A DNA stretch of 36,958 nt from the NCBI GenBank assembly GCA_964579415.1, contig CAZOGW010000018.1, positions 1 through 36,958 on the forward strand, in the 5' to 3' direction. This stretch comes from CAZOGW01 sp964579415. GTDB lineage: Bacteria; Actinomycetota; Acidimicrobiia; Spongiisociales; UBA5794. The notes beneath the pieces are model-generated. The model did no database searches, was not told where the DNA came from, and saw only the letters and a list, made by a program, of their open reading frames with translations. Both the position numbers and the translations under genes were made by a program. Shown here in pieces: positions 22,221 through 30,703 of this stretch (positions are counted from its first letter, which is position 1; each line of letters begins with the position of its first letter).

Positions 22221-22248
22221 GTACTACGTATCACGTACTACGTACTAC
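22221..22248. repeat. Heptamer tandem repeat, GTACTAC x4
   Basis: GTACTAC, GTATCAC, GTACTAC, GTACTAC, starting 6 bases upstream of the operator candidate. It is the inverted partner of the array at 22333-22356: 22232-22249 and 22339-22356 are perfect 18-bp reverse complements enclosing 89 bases. Confidence 0.9.
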
Positions 22249-22332
22249 GCAAGAAGGTCGGCGCCAGCCAACTCGCATGGCAACAACGACATCCTCGAAC
22301 CCCCGGCGCAGACGCCCACGCGATTCTTCCAC

Positions 22333-22356
22333 GTAGTACGTAGTACGTAGTACGTG
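22333..22356. repeat. Heptamer tandem repeat, GTAGTAC x3
   Basis: Three GTAGTAC units and a GTG end. The array finishes one base from the deacetylase stop codon (22358-22360). It could pair with 22221-22248. The 80-odd bases between the arms hold no gene that I can support. Confidence 0.9.
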
Positions 22357-22357
22357 C

Positions 22358-23170
22358 TCATGGTCCCCTGTACCCCGAGATCCGTCGCCGCAGCTTGTCC
22401 TCCAGGCGGAACCCTCCGTACATCTTGCGTTTGAAGAGCCAGATGCGGTCGGAGAGCTGTACCGGGATGCGGGTGACGGTGTGCAGGTCCGTCGGGGAGG
22501 TGATCGCCGGTCCGCTGCCCACGGTGGCGGTGGTGTAGCGGCGCCGCACCACCGGGTCGGCCGCCGGTGACCAGTAGCCGTAGGGGTAGGTGAAGTGACG
22601 GGGAGGAACGCCGAGGCGCCTCTCGATGAGCTCGTCGGAGGCCCCAAGGTCCTCCTCCACCTGCTCGGTGGTGAGGTGGCGCATGTTGGGGTGGCGGTGG
22701 GTGTGAGCCCCCAGCGTCATCAGGCCTCCGGCCGCCATCTCCTCCACCTGTCCCCAGGTGAGCGGCTCGGCCCTGCCGCCGGGGGTGAGCGCCTCTCCGG
22801 TCTCGGTGGGATGGGTCGTCAGGTACAGCGTGAAAGGCATCCCCCGCCGTTTCACCTCCGGGTACCCGAGGCGGTGGAAGTCCTCGTAGCCGTCGTCGAA
22901 GGTGAGCACGAAGCGGCGGTCGGCGCCGGGGGCGGTGGGGGCCGCCAGAGCGTCCTCGAGGCGCACCACCGAGCCGTGCGCCTGGAGCCAATCGAGGTGG
23001 GCGGCGAAGGCCTCCTCGGTCACCTCCATCTGCCGGCCCAGGCCGGCGCCGATCTGGTGGTAGATGAGGATGCGAGGACCGGGCAGGCGGCCGGCTGCCA
23101 GGTCACCGGTGGCAAACGTCACCTTGGCGGCGAGCCGGGCCGGCTCCTTCAGCCGGCCGGCGAATCCCAT
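22358..23170 (-). CDS. Polysaccharide deacetylase (carbohydrate esterase family 4)
   Basis: 270 residues from the ATG at 23170, six bases after GAGGAG; it overlaps the end of the upstream sulfotransferase by 22 bases. Metal-binding motifs are TFDDGYEDF (90-98, D92 and D93) and HTHRH (156-160), followed by the TYPYGYW motif near 207. PRILIYHQIG near the start is typical of the family. No signal peptide is evident, though a weak hydrophobic stretch lies at residues 12-28. CE4 enzymes remove N- or O-acetyl groups from amino sugars in peptidoglycan or exopolysaccharide. With the sulfotransferase it may prepare N-sulfated amino sugars, as heparan-making systems do; that link is inference. Confidence 0.92.
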   Translation of the reverse strand: MGFAGRLKEPARLAAKVTFATGDLAAGRLPGPRILIYHQIGAGLGRQMEVTEEAFAAHLDWLQAHGSVVRLEDALAAPTAPGADRRFVLTFDDGYEDFHRLGYPEVKRRGMPFTLYLTTHPTETGEALTPGGRAEPLTWGQVEEMAAGGLMTLGAHTHRHPNMRHLTTEQVEEDLGASDELIERRLGVPPRHFTYPYGYWSPAADPVVRRRYTTATVGSGPAITSPTDLHTVTRIPVQLSDRIWLFKRKMYGGFRLEDKLRRRISGYRGP

Positions 23171-24072
23171 CGCATCTCCTCGCCCAGCAGCTCGGCCAGG
23201 TGGCGGTTGGGCTTCTCGAAGCGGGCGGCGAGGAAGTCTGCTGTTGCCTGTGAAGGCGGCAGGTAGCCGGCATCCGCCTCGCCGACGTAGCTGTAGTTGC
23301 GGAACTCCGGCGGGTGCCAGCGACGCAGCCCGAGGAAGTCGAGGATGCTGTCGAAGGCGGGCGCCGGGTCGGCGACCAGGTCCTCGAAGCGCAGCACCAG
23401 CAGACGGTCTCTCGGAAAGTACTCCAGCCAGCGCTCGATCTGCTCGGCGTACAGGCCGCGGGCGGCGTACGAGAAGCGGCGCAGGCCGGTGGCCCGGTGG
23501 TAGGGGTCGGCGACGATGCGCTCCCACTCCGGCGCCAGCCGCCCCTCCTCGCCCTGGATCGCCTCGTCGATACCGAGGGGCTCCAGACCGAGCCGGCGCA
23601 TGTGGTGGTAGTGCGACACCGCCCGTTTCGCCGGGTCGCGCAGCACCAGGACGAGTCGGGCCTCGGGGAGGAGGTGGTGCGCCCGCTCCGGTGCTCTCGG
23701 GTCGAAGATGTAGTCGGGGGTGGCTTCGAAGGTGAGGAGGCGCCGTCCCCGCAGGCGGGCCACGGTCCGCCGGGCCCTCAGCGGGAAGTGCGCCTTGTAC
23801 CAGCCCGGGCCCCGCCCGTAGTCGACGGTGAAGTACTCGATCTCCTTGCGTAGCGAAGCGGCGACCTCGGGGTGGCGGCTCAGCCACTTGTACAGCGAGC
23901 TGGTGCCGCTGCGCTGGGCGCCGATGACGAGGAAGTCCGGAGTTGCCCGCAACGGCGCCGTCCAGATTCGCACCGCCAGCCGCCCCCGCACCACCCGCCG
24001 CCGCATCGACAGCGGCACCACCGCCTTGGCGCGGTCAACGGCCGTCTGCCGGAGTCGATCGACTGTTCGCAT
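23149..24072 (-). CDS. Sulfotransferase, heparan-sulfotransferase-like
   Basis: 307 residues from the ATG at 24072. The PAPS 5' loop is VIGAQRSGTSSLYKWLSRHP (from about residue 49), followed by EIEYFTVDYGRGPGWYKAHFP and FEATPDYIFDP. This order is typical of heparan-sulfate N-deacetylase/sulfotransferase-like enzymes. The 3'-phosphate motif is LRDPAKRAVSHYHH. It differs clearly from the sulfotransferase at 17317 in motif and length, so the two probably have different acceptors. It lacks a signal peptide. The overlap with the deacetylase gene suggests the two act one after the other on an amino sugar. Confidence 0.92.
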   Translation of the reverse strand: MRTVDRLRQTAVDRAKAVVPLSMRRRVVRGRLAVRIWTAPLRATPDFLVIGAQRSGTSSLYKWLSRHPEVAASLRKEIEYFTVDYGRGPGWYKAHFPLRARRTVARLRGRRLLTFEATPDYIFDPRAPERAHHLLPEARLVLVLRDPAKRAVSHYHHMRRLGLEPLGIDEAIQGEEGRLAPEWERIVADPYHRATGLRRFSYAARGLYAEQIERWLEYFPRDRLLVLRFEDLVADPAPAFDSILDFLGLRRWHPPEFRNYSYVGEADAGYLPPSQATADFLAARFEKPNRHLAELLGEEMRWDSPAG

Positions 24073-24078
24073 GGGTTG

Positions 24079-24126
24079 AGTATCCAATATCCCGCGCGCA
24101 CTCGGTACCAAATACCAAGTACCGAA
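24079..24126. repeat. Heptamer-type repeats between sulfotransferase and Wzz genes
   Basis: AGTATCC, AATATCC (24079-24092) and, after a short GC stretch, GTACCAA, ATACCAA, GTACCGA (24105-24125). The units are more diverged than in other arrays. The array fills most of the 69-base gap between the two genes and would lie in the sulfotransferase leader. Confidence 0.75.
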
Positions 24127-24141
24127 TACGGTGCAGCCCGA

Positions 24142-26028
24142 CTAGTTGTCTCTGGGATCCCCTGGATCCCTCGCCAGCGACGCCAGCGACTCGCCGAGAC
24201 GGTCGAGGAGGCCGGTGGGGGCCGGGGCGTCCCCGTTGACCTTCGGCTGCCCTGCCGTGGCCACGCCCTCCTGCACCGGAACCGGCGAGACCAGGTCGGC
24301 CGCGGTGACCAGACCGCGCCGCGCCTTGACTCCGAGAAGGACGCCGCCGACCAGGCGGCTGGGCCCGCCGGCGAGCTGGCGAGCCAGCTTCTCGACCTGC
24401 TCCTCCCGGGTGCGTCCCATCGCCGCCACCACCACGTGGGCCGACACCAGGCCGGTCATGGCGTAGGCGAACGGGGACAGCGCCGAGGGGCCGACGATGA
24501 TCACGAAGTCGAAGCGGTCGCCGGCGATCCGGGCCAGCTCGTGGAACGCCCGGCTCGACAGAACGTCGACAGGGTCGGCGGTCCTCGGGTCGCCGGGGAG
24601 CACGCTCAGGTTGGGCGCCGCCTTGAAGGTCCGGTCGAGGATGTCGCCGAGCTGGGCCACGTCGACCGCCTCGTCGGAGTGGCGCACCGCGATGTCGGCC
24701 AGGGTCGAGCCACCGGCGACCTCGGAGCGGAGCGAGGGCACCGCACCGATCTGGCCGTCGACGATGAGCACCTTCCGGCCCACCGCGGCCAGGCTACGGC
24801 CCACCTCCAGCACCAGGCCGGAGACGGCGTCCTCGCCGGCGCCCAGGCTGGTGAACCCGATTGTCTGCGAGCCTCCGGCCTGGGACATGCCCAGCAACGC
24901 CGACCGGATCGACTGGACGCCCTGCTGGCGTGCCTGCCGGTAGCGCCTGCGGGCGACGCCGCTGCGTTGGGGAACCTCGGCCAGGAAGGGCATGGCACCC
25001 ATGTCGGCGGGCACCCAAACCCGGCCCTGTGCCCGGTCGAGGAGCACCAGCGCCACCAGGCCGAGCCCGGCGCCGGCGATGAGCCCGATGATGGCGGTGA
25101 GCCCCGGGCTGCGCTGCCCCGGGGTGAGGTCGACCACCTCGATCTCGGCGAGCGCGATGGTATCGCCACCGGTGGCGGCCAGCTCCTGTAGTTCGGTGTA
25201 GCGGGTGGCGAGCTGGGCCAGTTCCCCCTCCAAGGCCGTCCTCTCCAGCTCGTCGCGGGGGGACAGCTCGAACGGCTCGACCTCGGGCTGGTCGGGTGTC
25301 AAGCGGGCGATCTCGCGGTCGAAGTCGAGGATCTGCTTCTGGATCTCGGCGATCTCGGCTTGCTTCTCGGCGATTTCGCCGGCGTCATCCTCGGGGTCGA
25401 GGCCGTTGATCTCGTCCTGGAGAATGCTGACCTGGTTGATGGTGGTGTTGCGGCGTTGCCCGAGGATGTCGATGCGCGCCTGCTGCACCTCGTTGGGTTC
25501 CACCGGCTCCGGCTCCGGTGGCGGCTCGAAGCTCTCCAGGCGCTCGCTGATTTCGGTGGACCGGGCCACAACACGCTCCATCTCGGCCTCGGCGTCGATG
25601 CCGGTGGGATCGACCTCGACGTAGTTGCGGCGCATCTCTTCGACGACGGACAGCGCCGCCGCCTCGGAGGGCGCCGCCGCCCGGAAGTCGATGCGCCCCT
25701 CTTCCGGTACGGCCTCGATCTGTGCCCCCGGCTCGTTGAGCAGGTCGGCGTTGACCTCCTTGGCCACGTCGATGGCGGTGTTCACCAGCGCAGCCGCCGC
25801 CGGGTCGGCGCTGCCGCCGCCCCCGCGGCCGCCGCTGTTGGAAGGCTGGGCGGGCTCGTCGCTCGGCGCAGGGATGAAGGTGATCGACCCGGTGGCGGCA
25901 TAGCTGCGCTCGATGTTCTCGTTGCTGAAGTTGGTGAAGCCGAGCCCGGCGACGGCACCGAGCACGGAAGCCAGGACTACGACCCACCAGCGGGCACGAG
26001 CCACCCGGCGTAAGCGGTTCAGTTGCAT
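24142..26028 (-). CDS. Wzz/BY-kinase-like chain-length protein with degenerate ATP site
   Basis: 628 residues; the ATG shares a base with the upstream dehydratase stop (TGATG). A helix at about 14-31 and one at about 311-331 bracket an outer region with a long coiled coil (about 145-290), the layout of polysaccharide co-polymerases. A cytoplasmic domain (about 345-600) has the P-loop shape of bacterial tyrosine kinases, but the Walker A position reads SLGAGEDAVSG (394-404) without the GK[S/T], and the A' motif is LIVDGQIG instead of DxD/DADLR. There is no tyrosine-rich tail. It probably sets chain length or organises the export machinery without phosphorylating it. A role for the fold in protein binding is inference. 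Confidence 0.88.
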   Translation of the reverse strand: MQLNRLRRVARARWWVVVLASVLGAVAGLGFTNFSNENIERSYAATGSITFIPAPSDEPAQPSNSGGRGGGGSADPAAAALVNTAIDVAKEVNADLLNEPGAQIEAVPEEGRIDFRAAAPSEAAALSVVEEMRRNYVEVDPTGIDAEAEMERVVARSTEISERLESFEPPPEPEPVEPNEVQQARIDILGQRRNTTINQVSILQDEINGLDPEDDAGEIAEKQAEIAEIQKQILDFDREIARLTPDQPEVEPFELSPRDELERTALEGELAQLATRYTELQELAATGGDTIALAEIEVVDLTPGQRSPGLTAIIGLIAGAGLGLVALVLLDRAQGRVWVPADMGAMPFLAEVPQRSGVARRRYRQARQQGVQSIRSALLGMSQAGGSQTIGFTSLGAGEDAVSGLVLEVGRSLAAVGRKVLIVDGQIGAVPSLRSEVAGGSTLADIAVRHSDEAVDVAQLGDILDRTFKAAPNLSVLPGDPRTADPVDVLSSRAFHELARIAGDRFDFVIIVGPSALSPFAYAMTGLVSAHVVVAAMGRTREEQVEKLARQLAGGPSRLVGGVLLGVKARRGLVTAADLVSPVPVQEGVATAGQPKVNGDAPAPTGLLDRLGESLASLARDPGDPRDN

Positions 26029-27932
26029 CAGATCACGTCCAGTGCGGCAGGCTGCAGCTCGGTGCAGGTGGTGAGGCGGACCAGCGACTCCCGCACCGCC
26101 TCACGTTCACCCGAGTCTGCCAGGTCCCTGAGCAATTCGAGTTCCTCGAGCAGGAGCGGCTCGTTGGGGCGGCCCAGGGACGCCTGGAAGATCTGCGGGT
26201 GCGACGAGGGCTTCAGCGGGCCGGTGGACAGGAGTTCCTCCAGCTTCTCGCCGGGCCGGATACCGGTGACCTCGATGGCGATATCCCGGCCCGGGACCAG
26301 CCCGGAGAGGCGGATGAGGCGGGAGGCGAGGTCCATGATGCGGATCGGTTCGCCCATGTCGAGGACGAACACTTCGCCGCCCGAGGCGAGGGCGCCCGCC
26401 TGCAGGACGAGCTGGACCGCCTCAGGGATGGTCATGAAGTAACGGGTCATGCGGGGATCGGTCACCGTGACCGGCCCACCCGCATCGATCTGGCGCAGGA
26501 ACGTCGGCACCACCGAACCCCGGCTGCCCAGCACGTTGCCGAAGCGGACCGCGGTGAACACGGTGCCGGTGGAGCGGGTGTCGGCCGCCTGGCCGAGCAT
26601 CTCGGCGACACGCTTGGTGGCGCCCATCACCGAGGCCGGATCCACCGCCTTGTCGGTGGAGATGAGCACGAAGCGCTCCACCCCGAACTTCTCGGCGCAG
26701 GCGATGAGGCTCGCCGTCCCGCCGACGTTGGTCTTGACGGCCTCGTCGGGATGCTTCTCCAGGATGGGGACATGCTTGTGGGCGGCGGCGTGGAAGACGA
26801 TCTGGGGCCGGTACTCGTCGAAGACGGCGGCGAGGCGGCGACCGTCGCGCACGTCGCACAGGATGTCCACCAGGTCGGGGCCGGCCGCCTCCCAGTCGGC
26901 GGCGGCATCGTGGAGGTGGGTCTCGTCGTTGTCGAGGGCGAACACGGTGGCGCCCTCGATGCCGAGGCACTGCTTGACGATCTCCGAGCCGATGGAGCCA
27001 CCGGCGCCGGTGACCAGGATGCGCCGGCCCCGCAGCATCGCCTCGACCGGGGTGAGGTCGGTCTGCACCGCGGGGCGGGGCAGCAGGTCACGGTATTCCA
27101 TGTTGCGGATGGAGGGTCGGGATCCCTTGAAGAGTGCGTTGAGGTCGGGGACGATCTTGAGGGCGACGTCCACCGACATGCAGGCGTCGACCAGGTCACG
27201 GAGCATCCAATCAGGGGCGTGGGTGGCGACGATGACCTGGTGCACCTTGTGGGCCCTGACCAGCTCGGGCACCTGCTGCACGCCGCTCCATACCGGGAGG
27301 CCGACGAGGCGGCGCGAGCTGGGGGCCGAGTTCTCGATGTCGACGAAGCCGACGACGTCGAGACGCGGGTCGAGGTTGGCGGACTGACGGGCGAGAACGG
27401 CGGCAGGGTGACCGGTGCCCACGATGAGGCCCCTTACCGCCGAGCCGCGCTTCTCGGTGCGCTGGAACGAGAACACCCTGGTACGGAAGCGGATGGCGCC
27501 CATCCCGAGCAGGGAGAAGGTGGTGCCGAGGAGGACGGCCGCCAGCGGGAGGGGCTGGTCCATCCCGAATCCGTCGACCCCGATCATGAGTCCGACGACG
27601 ATGGTGAGGCCCGCAGCCGCCGCCGCCAGGCCGACCCGCAGCGCCTCGGCCACCGAGGCGTACTCCCAGACGTGGCCGTAGGTTCCGAAGACGACGTTGG
27701 CGACGAGGTGCACCAGGACGATCAAGGGGAGGATGGCCCAGAACCCGTGCCACCAGTCGGTGACGCTCCCGGTGCCGTCGATGAAACGGACCACCAGGCC
27801 GACGACGTACGCCATGGCGATGATGAGGGCATCGACGAGTGCGAAGGAGACGTCGGCGCGTACCCTCGCCGCGCTCTGGGCAACGGCGATGCGCCAAGGG
27901 ACAACCTTGCCGTGAGACTCGCCTCGCTGCAT
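26028..27932 (-). CDS. Membrane-bound UDP-sugar 4,6-dehydratase (PglF/WbpM/CapD type)
   Basis: 634 residues from the ATG at 27932, eight bases after GGAAGG; a TTG two codons upstream is less well placed. Four N-terminal membrane helices are visible (for example ALIIAMAYVVGLVVRF, GFWAILPLIVLVHLVANVVF). Then comes a Rossmann-like domain with GLIVGTGHPAAV and a second one with TGAGGSIGSE, the NAD motif of the extended SDR family. The catalytic S-T-D-K-A-V-D-P stretch is followed by MGATKR, where Met replaces the usual tyrosine; this is normal for PglF/WbpM enzymes. They convert UDP-GlcNAc to a 4-keto-6-deoxy sugar, the first step to rare deoxyamino sugars. It starts the operon with the Wzz-like gene. 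Confidence 0.94.
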   Translation of the reverse strand: MQRGESHGKVVPWRIAVAQSAARVRADVSFALVDALIIAMAYVVGLVVRFIDGTGSVTDWWHGFWAILPLIVLVHLVANVVFGTYGHVWEYASVAEALRVGLAAAAAGLTIVVGLMIGVDGFGMDQPLPLAAVLLGTTFSLLGMGAIRFRTRVFSFQRTEKRGSAVRGLIVGTGHPAAVLARQSANLDPRLDVVGFVDIENSAPSSRRLVGLPVWSGVQQVPELVRAHKVHQVIVATHAPDWMLRDLVDACMSVDVALKIVPDLNALFKGSRPSIRNMEYRDLLPRPAVQTDLTPVEAMLRGRRILVTGAGGSIGSEIVKQCLGIEGATVFALDNDETHLHDAAADWEAAGPDLVDILCDVRDGRRLAAVFDEYRPQIVFHAAAHKHVPILEKHPDEAVKTNVGGTASLIACAEKFGVERFVLISTDKAVDPASVMGATKRVAEMLGQAADTRSTGTVFTAVRFGNVLGSRGSVVPTFLRQIDAGGPVTVTDPRMTRYFMTIPEAVQLVLQAGALASGGEVFVLDMGEPIRIMDLASRLIRLSGLVPGRDIAIEVTGIRPGEKLEELLSTGPLKPSSHPQIFQASLGRPNEPLLLEELELLRDLADSGEREAVRESLVRLTTCTELQPAALDVI

Positions 27933-28331
27933 CGTCAAATCCTTCCCCCGAGCCCCTCCGATTCCTGGAGATGCTCCGGGTTGCCCACCCGTTCAGTCTT
28001 CGCCCGGAACTCCCTGATTGCGTCGCAAGGCGCTTGAGCTCTTCCGACTGTATACCCGGGCTTCCTTGATGACCACCGATTACATGGTCGCGACAGAGAT
28101 TTGAGTCGATCGACCTACTCCTGGATACCTCCGGCAGATATCCCGGTATCTGGTGATTGATTCGGCGGCTGGTTGGTGGTGGTCATGGTTCTCGCCGGTG
28201 GCGGACGCCGGCCGCCGACATGCCGTCGGATGGCAGATTTGGGCAGCCGGACCTACACCGCTGTACCTCGGTGCTGGTACCTTCGCGGCCAGCGCCCCGG
28301 ACCGTCGGCCCCGCCGCGGGAGTCCCCACTC
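27933..28331. promoter_or_regulatory. Divergent control region of the polysaccharide locus
   Basis: 399 bases without a gene, visibly richer in A+T than the surroundings, between the minus-strand dehydratase and the plus-strand glycosyltransferase. It holds the palindrome GTCGATCGAC (28105-28114) and an inverted pair GATACC/GGTATC (28123-28128 and 28145-28150), with AGATA/TATCT inside and around it. Promoters for both sides should lie here, but I could not fix any -35/-10 pair with confidence. Confidence 0.45.
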
Positions 28332-29423
28332 ATGCCACAACCTCGACCCGTGATCCTGGTGGCCGTCAAGGGCCTGGGGATCGGCGGCGCCGAGACCCTC
28401 ATCGCCGGCAGCGCACGGCTGTGGGACACGGACCGCTACGACTACCGGGTGGCGTACGCCCTCCCCTGGAAGGACCAGCTCGTCGCCGACATCGAGTCGG
28501 TGGGTATCCCGGTGCACTGCTTCGGAACGAAGCGGGGAATGACGCCGGCGTCGTGGTTGCGGCTGCGCCGCCTGGCGGCGGACGCTGCGGTGGTCCATGC
28601 CCACCTGCCCGCCGTCGGCGCCCTGGCCCGCATCGTCTCGCCGGCGCCTGTGGTGTACACCGAGCACAACATCGCCGGCTCCTACCGCCGCCCGGTGCAG
28701 ATGGCCAACCGCGCCACCTACCGCCGCAACGCGGTGGTGGCTGCCGTCTCCGAGGCGGTCGCCTCCTCCGTCGCCGGCTATCCGGGGCCGGAGGTGAGGG
28801 TGGTCCCCAACGGGGTGGCGGTCCGGGTGGAGCCCGCCGCCGCGGCTGCGGCCCGCGCCGAGTTGGGCATCCCGCCCGACATCCGGCTGGTGGCCCACGT
28901 CGGCAACATCCGCCCCCACAAGGGTCATGAGAACCTGGTGGCGGCGGTGCGGGTGCTGGCGGCGATCCGGCCCGAGGTGCGGGTGGTGTCGATCGGCGGC
29001 GAGAAACACGACGGTGATCTGGCCCGGGTGCGACGCCTCGCCATCGAGGCCGGGGTGGGCGACCGGCTCGTCTTCCTGGGACGGCGATCCGACGCCCTCG
29101 CCTTCGTCGCCGCCGCCGAGATGCTGGTCAACCCCTCCGACTTCGAGGGGCTGCCCGTCGCCGTGCTGGAGGCGATGGCGCTGGGAAAGCCGGTGGTGGC
29201 TACCGCGGTGGGCGGGGTTCCTTCCGTGGTCGACGACACCACCGGCATCCTGGTGCCTGCCCGCGACCCGGAGGCGCTGGCGGCGGGGATCGCCCAACTC
29301 GTCGCCGACCCGGAGCTCGCCGCCGCCCTCGGCGCCGCCGGTCGCAAGCTCGTGGAACACGGCTACGGCCTGGAGACCATGGTGCGCGCCTACGAGGACA
29401 TCTACGCAGAGGTGCTCGGATGA
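28332..29423 (+). CDS. GT4-family glycosyltransferase
   Basis: 363 residues from the ATG at 28332 (MPQPRPVILVAVKGLGIGGAE). The reading frame is open further upstream, but no start there has a ribosome site, and the N-terminal strand and GGAE loop begin properly here. The second domain carries VGNIRPHKGHENLVAA, and the donor-binding E-x7-E region is SDFEGLPVAVLEAMALGKPV. Both are classical for GT4 enzymes that build exopolysaccharide repeats. The donor sugar is not readable. A 332-base repeat-filled spacer follows. Confidence 0.92.
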   Translation: MPQPRPVILVAVKGLGIGGAETLIAGSARLWDTDRYDYRVAYALPWKDQLVADIESVGIPVHCFGTKRGMTPASWLRLRRLAADAAVVHAHLPAVGALARIVSPAPVVYTEHNIAGSYRRPVQMANRATYRRNAVVAAVSEAVASSVAGYPGPEVRVVPNGVAVRVEPAAAAAARAELGIPPDIRLVAHVGNIRPHKGHENLVAAVRVLAAIRPEVRVVSIGGEKHDGDLARVRRLAIEAGVGDRLVFLGRRSDALAFVAAAEMLVNPSDFEGLPVAVLEAMALGKPVVATAVGGVPSVVDDTTGILVPARDPEALAAGIAQLVADPELAAALGAAGRKLVEHGYGLETMVRAYEDIYAEVLG

Positions 29424-29487
29424 GCCCGCATCGACGGCTCCGCCAGTGCCGCGTCCGGCCGGACCGAGCGCAGGCGACCACTGCAAC

Positions 29488-29679
29488 GAAGACCCCCTCC
29501 GACCGATCGGCCACAACAAGGCTGCGCAGGCGATGCGGCCTAATCGCGCCAGGCGAGCCGATCGGCCACCTCCCCCGCCGAAGCGGCGGGGGAGGACGAA
29601 CTGCTTCATCTCCCCCCGGCTTTGCGGGGGGAGTGGGCCGCCCGGAGGCTTTGCGCAGGGCGGGTCGAGGGGGGTCTTC
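29488..29679. repeat. Complete 192-bp palindrome-rich element with terminal inverted repeats
   Basis: It starts with gaagaccccctcc and ends with gaggggggtcttc, imperfect terminal inverted repeats. Inside are CCTCCCCCGCC-gaagc-GGCGGGGGAGG (29569-29595, 11-bp perfect stem), a second C-run/G-run stem around ggctttgc (about 29610-29633) and a third GC-rich stem. Two partial copies lie at 1-111 and 161-278. No open frame is convincing, so it is a non-coding MITE-like or REP-like element. It fills the gap 29424-29755 apart from about 65 bases on each side in which I see nothing else. Confidence 0.75.
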
Positions 29680-29755
29680 GTGACACACCCTCACATTGCC
29701 TGCTGCGACATCCCGTTGCCGCGTCTGGCGACGCTCCCGAGGTGGGGAACGATCA

Positions 29756-30703
29756 ATGAGCTTTGACGTGCGGCACTTCACCGACGCCGACCTGCCCGAG
29801 GTGCTCGACGTGATGCGCGCTTCGCTGGGCGAGAGCGCTCTGCTGGCGCGCACGCCCGAACTGTTCGCCTGGAAACACCTCGACAACCCGTTCGGCAGGT
29901 CGATCGTCCTCGTCGCCGAGTCCGGCGGCCGCATCGTGGGCCTGCGCGCATTCATGCGCTGGGAACTGGCGACCCCCGAGGGCGCAACGCTGCGCTGTGT
30001 ACGCGCCGTCGACACCGCCACCCACCCCGACTTCCAGCGGCGCGGGATCTTCCGCACGTTGACCATGGCGGCAATCGACGAGGCGACCGCCGACGGAGTC
30101 GATCTGGTCTTCAACACCCCCAACCCGCAGTCGGGCGCCGGCTACCTGACGATGGGTTGGGTGCGGGTGGGCGACATCGGCGTCCTCGCCATGCCGGGCA
30201 GGGGGCTGCTGCGGCGCCGGCCCGACCCGGCGGCGCTCCCCGACGGGGAGGACTGGCTGCGCCACCCGGTCCCCGCCACCGGGCTGGTGGCGGCCAACCG
30301 TCGCTCCCCGGGCCTGCGCACCCCGCGCACCGCGGCCTACCTGGCGTGGCGCTTCGCCGGCCACCCCACCGCCCGCTACTTCAGGGTCGACGCCGGCGGG
30401 GCCACCGCGGTGGTGCGTCCCAACATCCGCTCCGGCCGCCGCGAGCTGGTGGTGTCCGACGTGTTCGGCTCCCGCCCCGGGCGCGCCATCGGCGCCGCCT
30501 TCTCCGCCGGTCGCGCCGCCTACCTGGCAGGGTGGTTCTCTGAGGGATCCCCGGAACGGAGTGCCGCCGTCCGCAGGGGAATGTTCCCGGTGCCGCGGCT
30601 CTCCGCCCTCACCCTGGTGGCACGCCCGCTCCGCACATTGCCGCTCGCCGTCGATACCCTTGATGCCTGGGATCTCGCATCGAGCGATCTGGAGCTGTTG
30701 TAG
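29756..30703 (+). CDS. GNAT-family N-acetyltransferase
   Basis: 315 residues from the ATG at 29756 (gaggtgggg lies 8-16 bases before). The first half is a GNAT domain: FTDADLPEVLDVMRAS, then AVDTATHPDFQRRGIFRTLT with the acetyl-CoA loop Q-R-R-G-I-F. NTPNPQSGAGYLTMGWV follows at the place where GNATs bind the acceptor. The second half (about 150-315) resembles no domain I know, but the length fits GNATs of exopolysaccharide clusters. It ends directly against the next start (TAG then ATG), so it is cotranscribed with the polymerase-like gene. It may acetylate an amino sugar of the repeat unit. Confidence 0.88.
   Translation: MSFDVRHFTDADLPEVLDVMRASLGESALLARTPELFAWKHLDNPFGRSIVLVAESGGRIVGLRAFMRWELATPEGATLRCVRAVDTATHPDFQRRGIFRTLTMAAIDEATADGVDLVFNTPNPQSGAGYLTMGWVRVGDIGVLAMPGRGLLRRRPDPAALPDGEDWLRHPVPATGLVAANRRSPGLRTPRTAAYLAWRFAGHPTARYFRVDAGGATAVVRPNIRSGRRELVVSDVFGSRPGRAIGAAFSAGRAAYLAGWFSEGSPERSAAVRRGMFPVPRLSALTLVARPLRTLPLAVDTLDAWDLASSDLELL

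Noticed and set aside
24142..26028. Active BY-kinase
   Set aside because: Walker A lacks GK[S/T] and there is no tyrosine cluster at the C-terminus.
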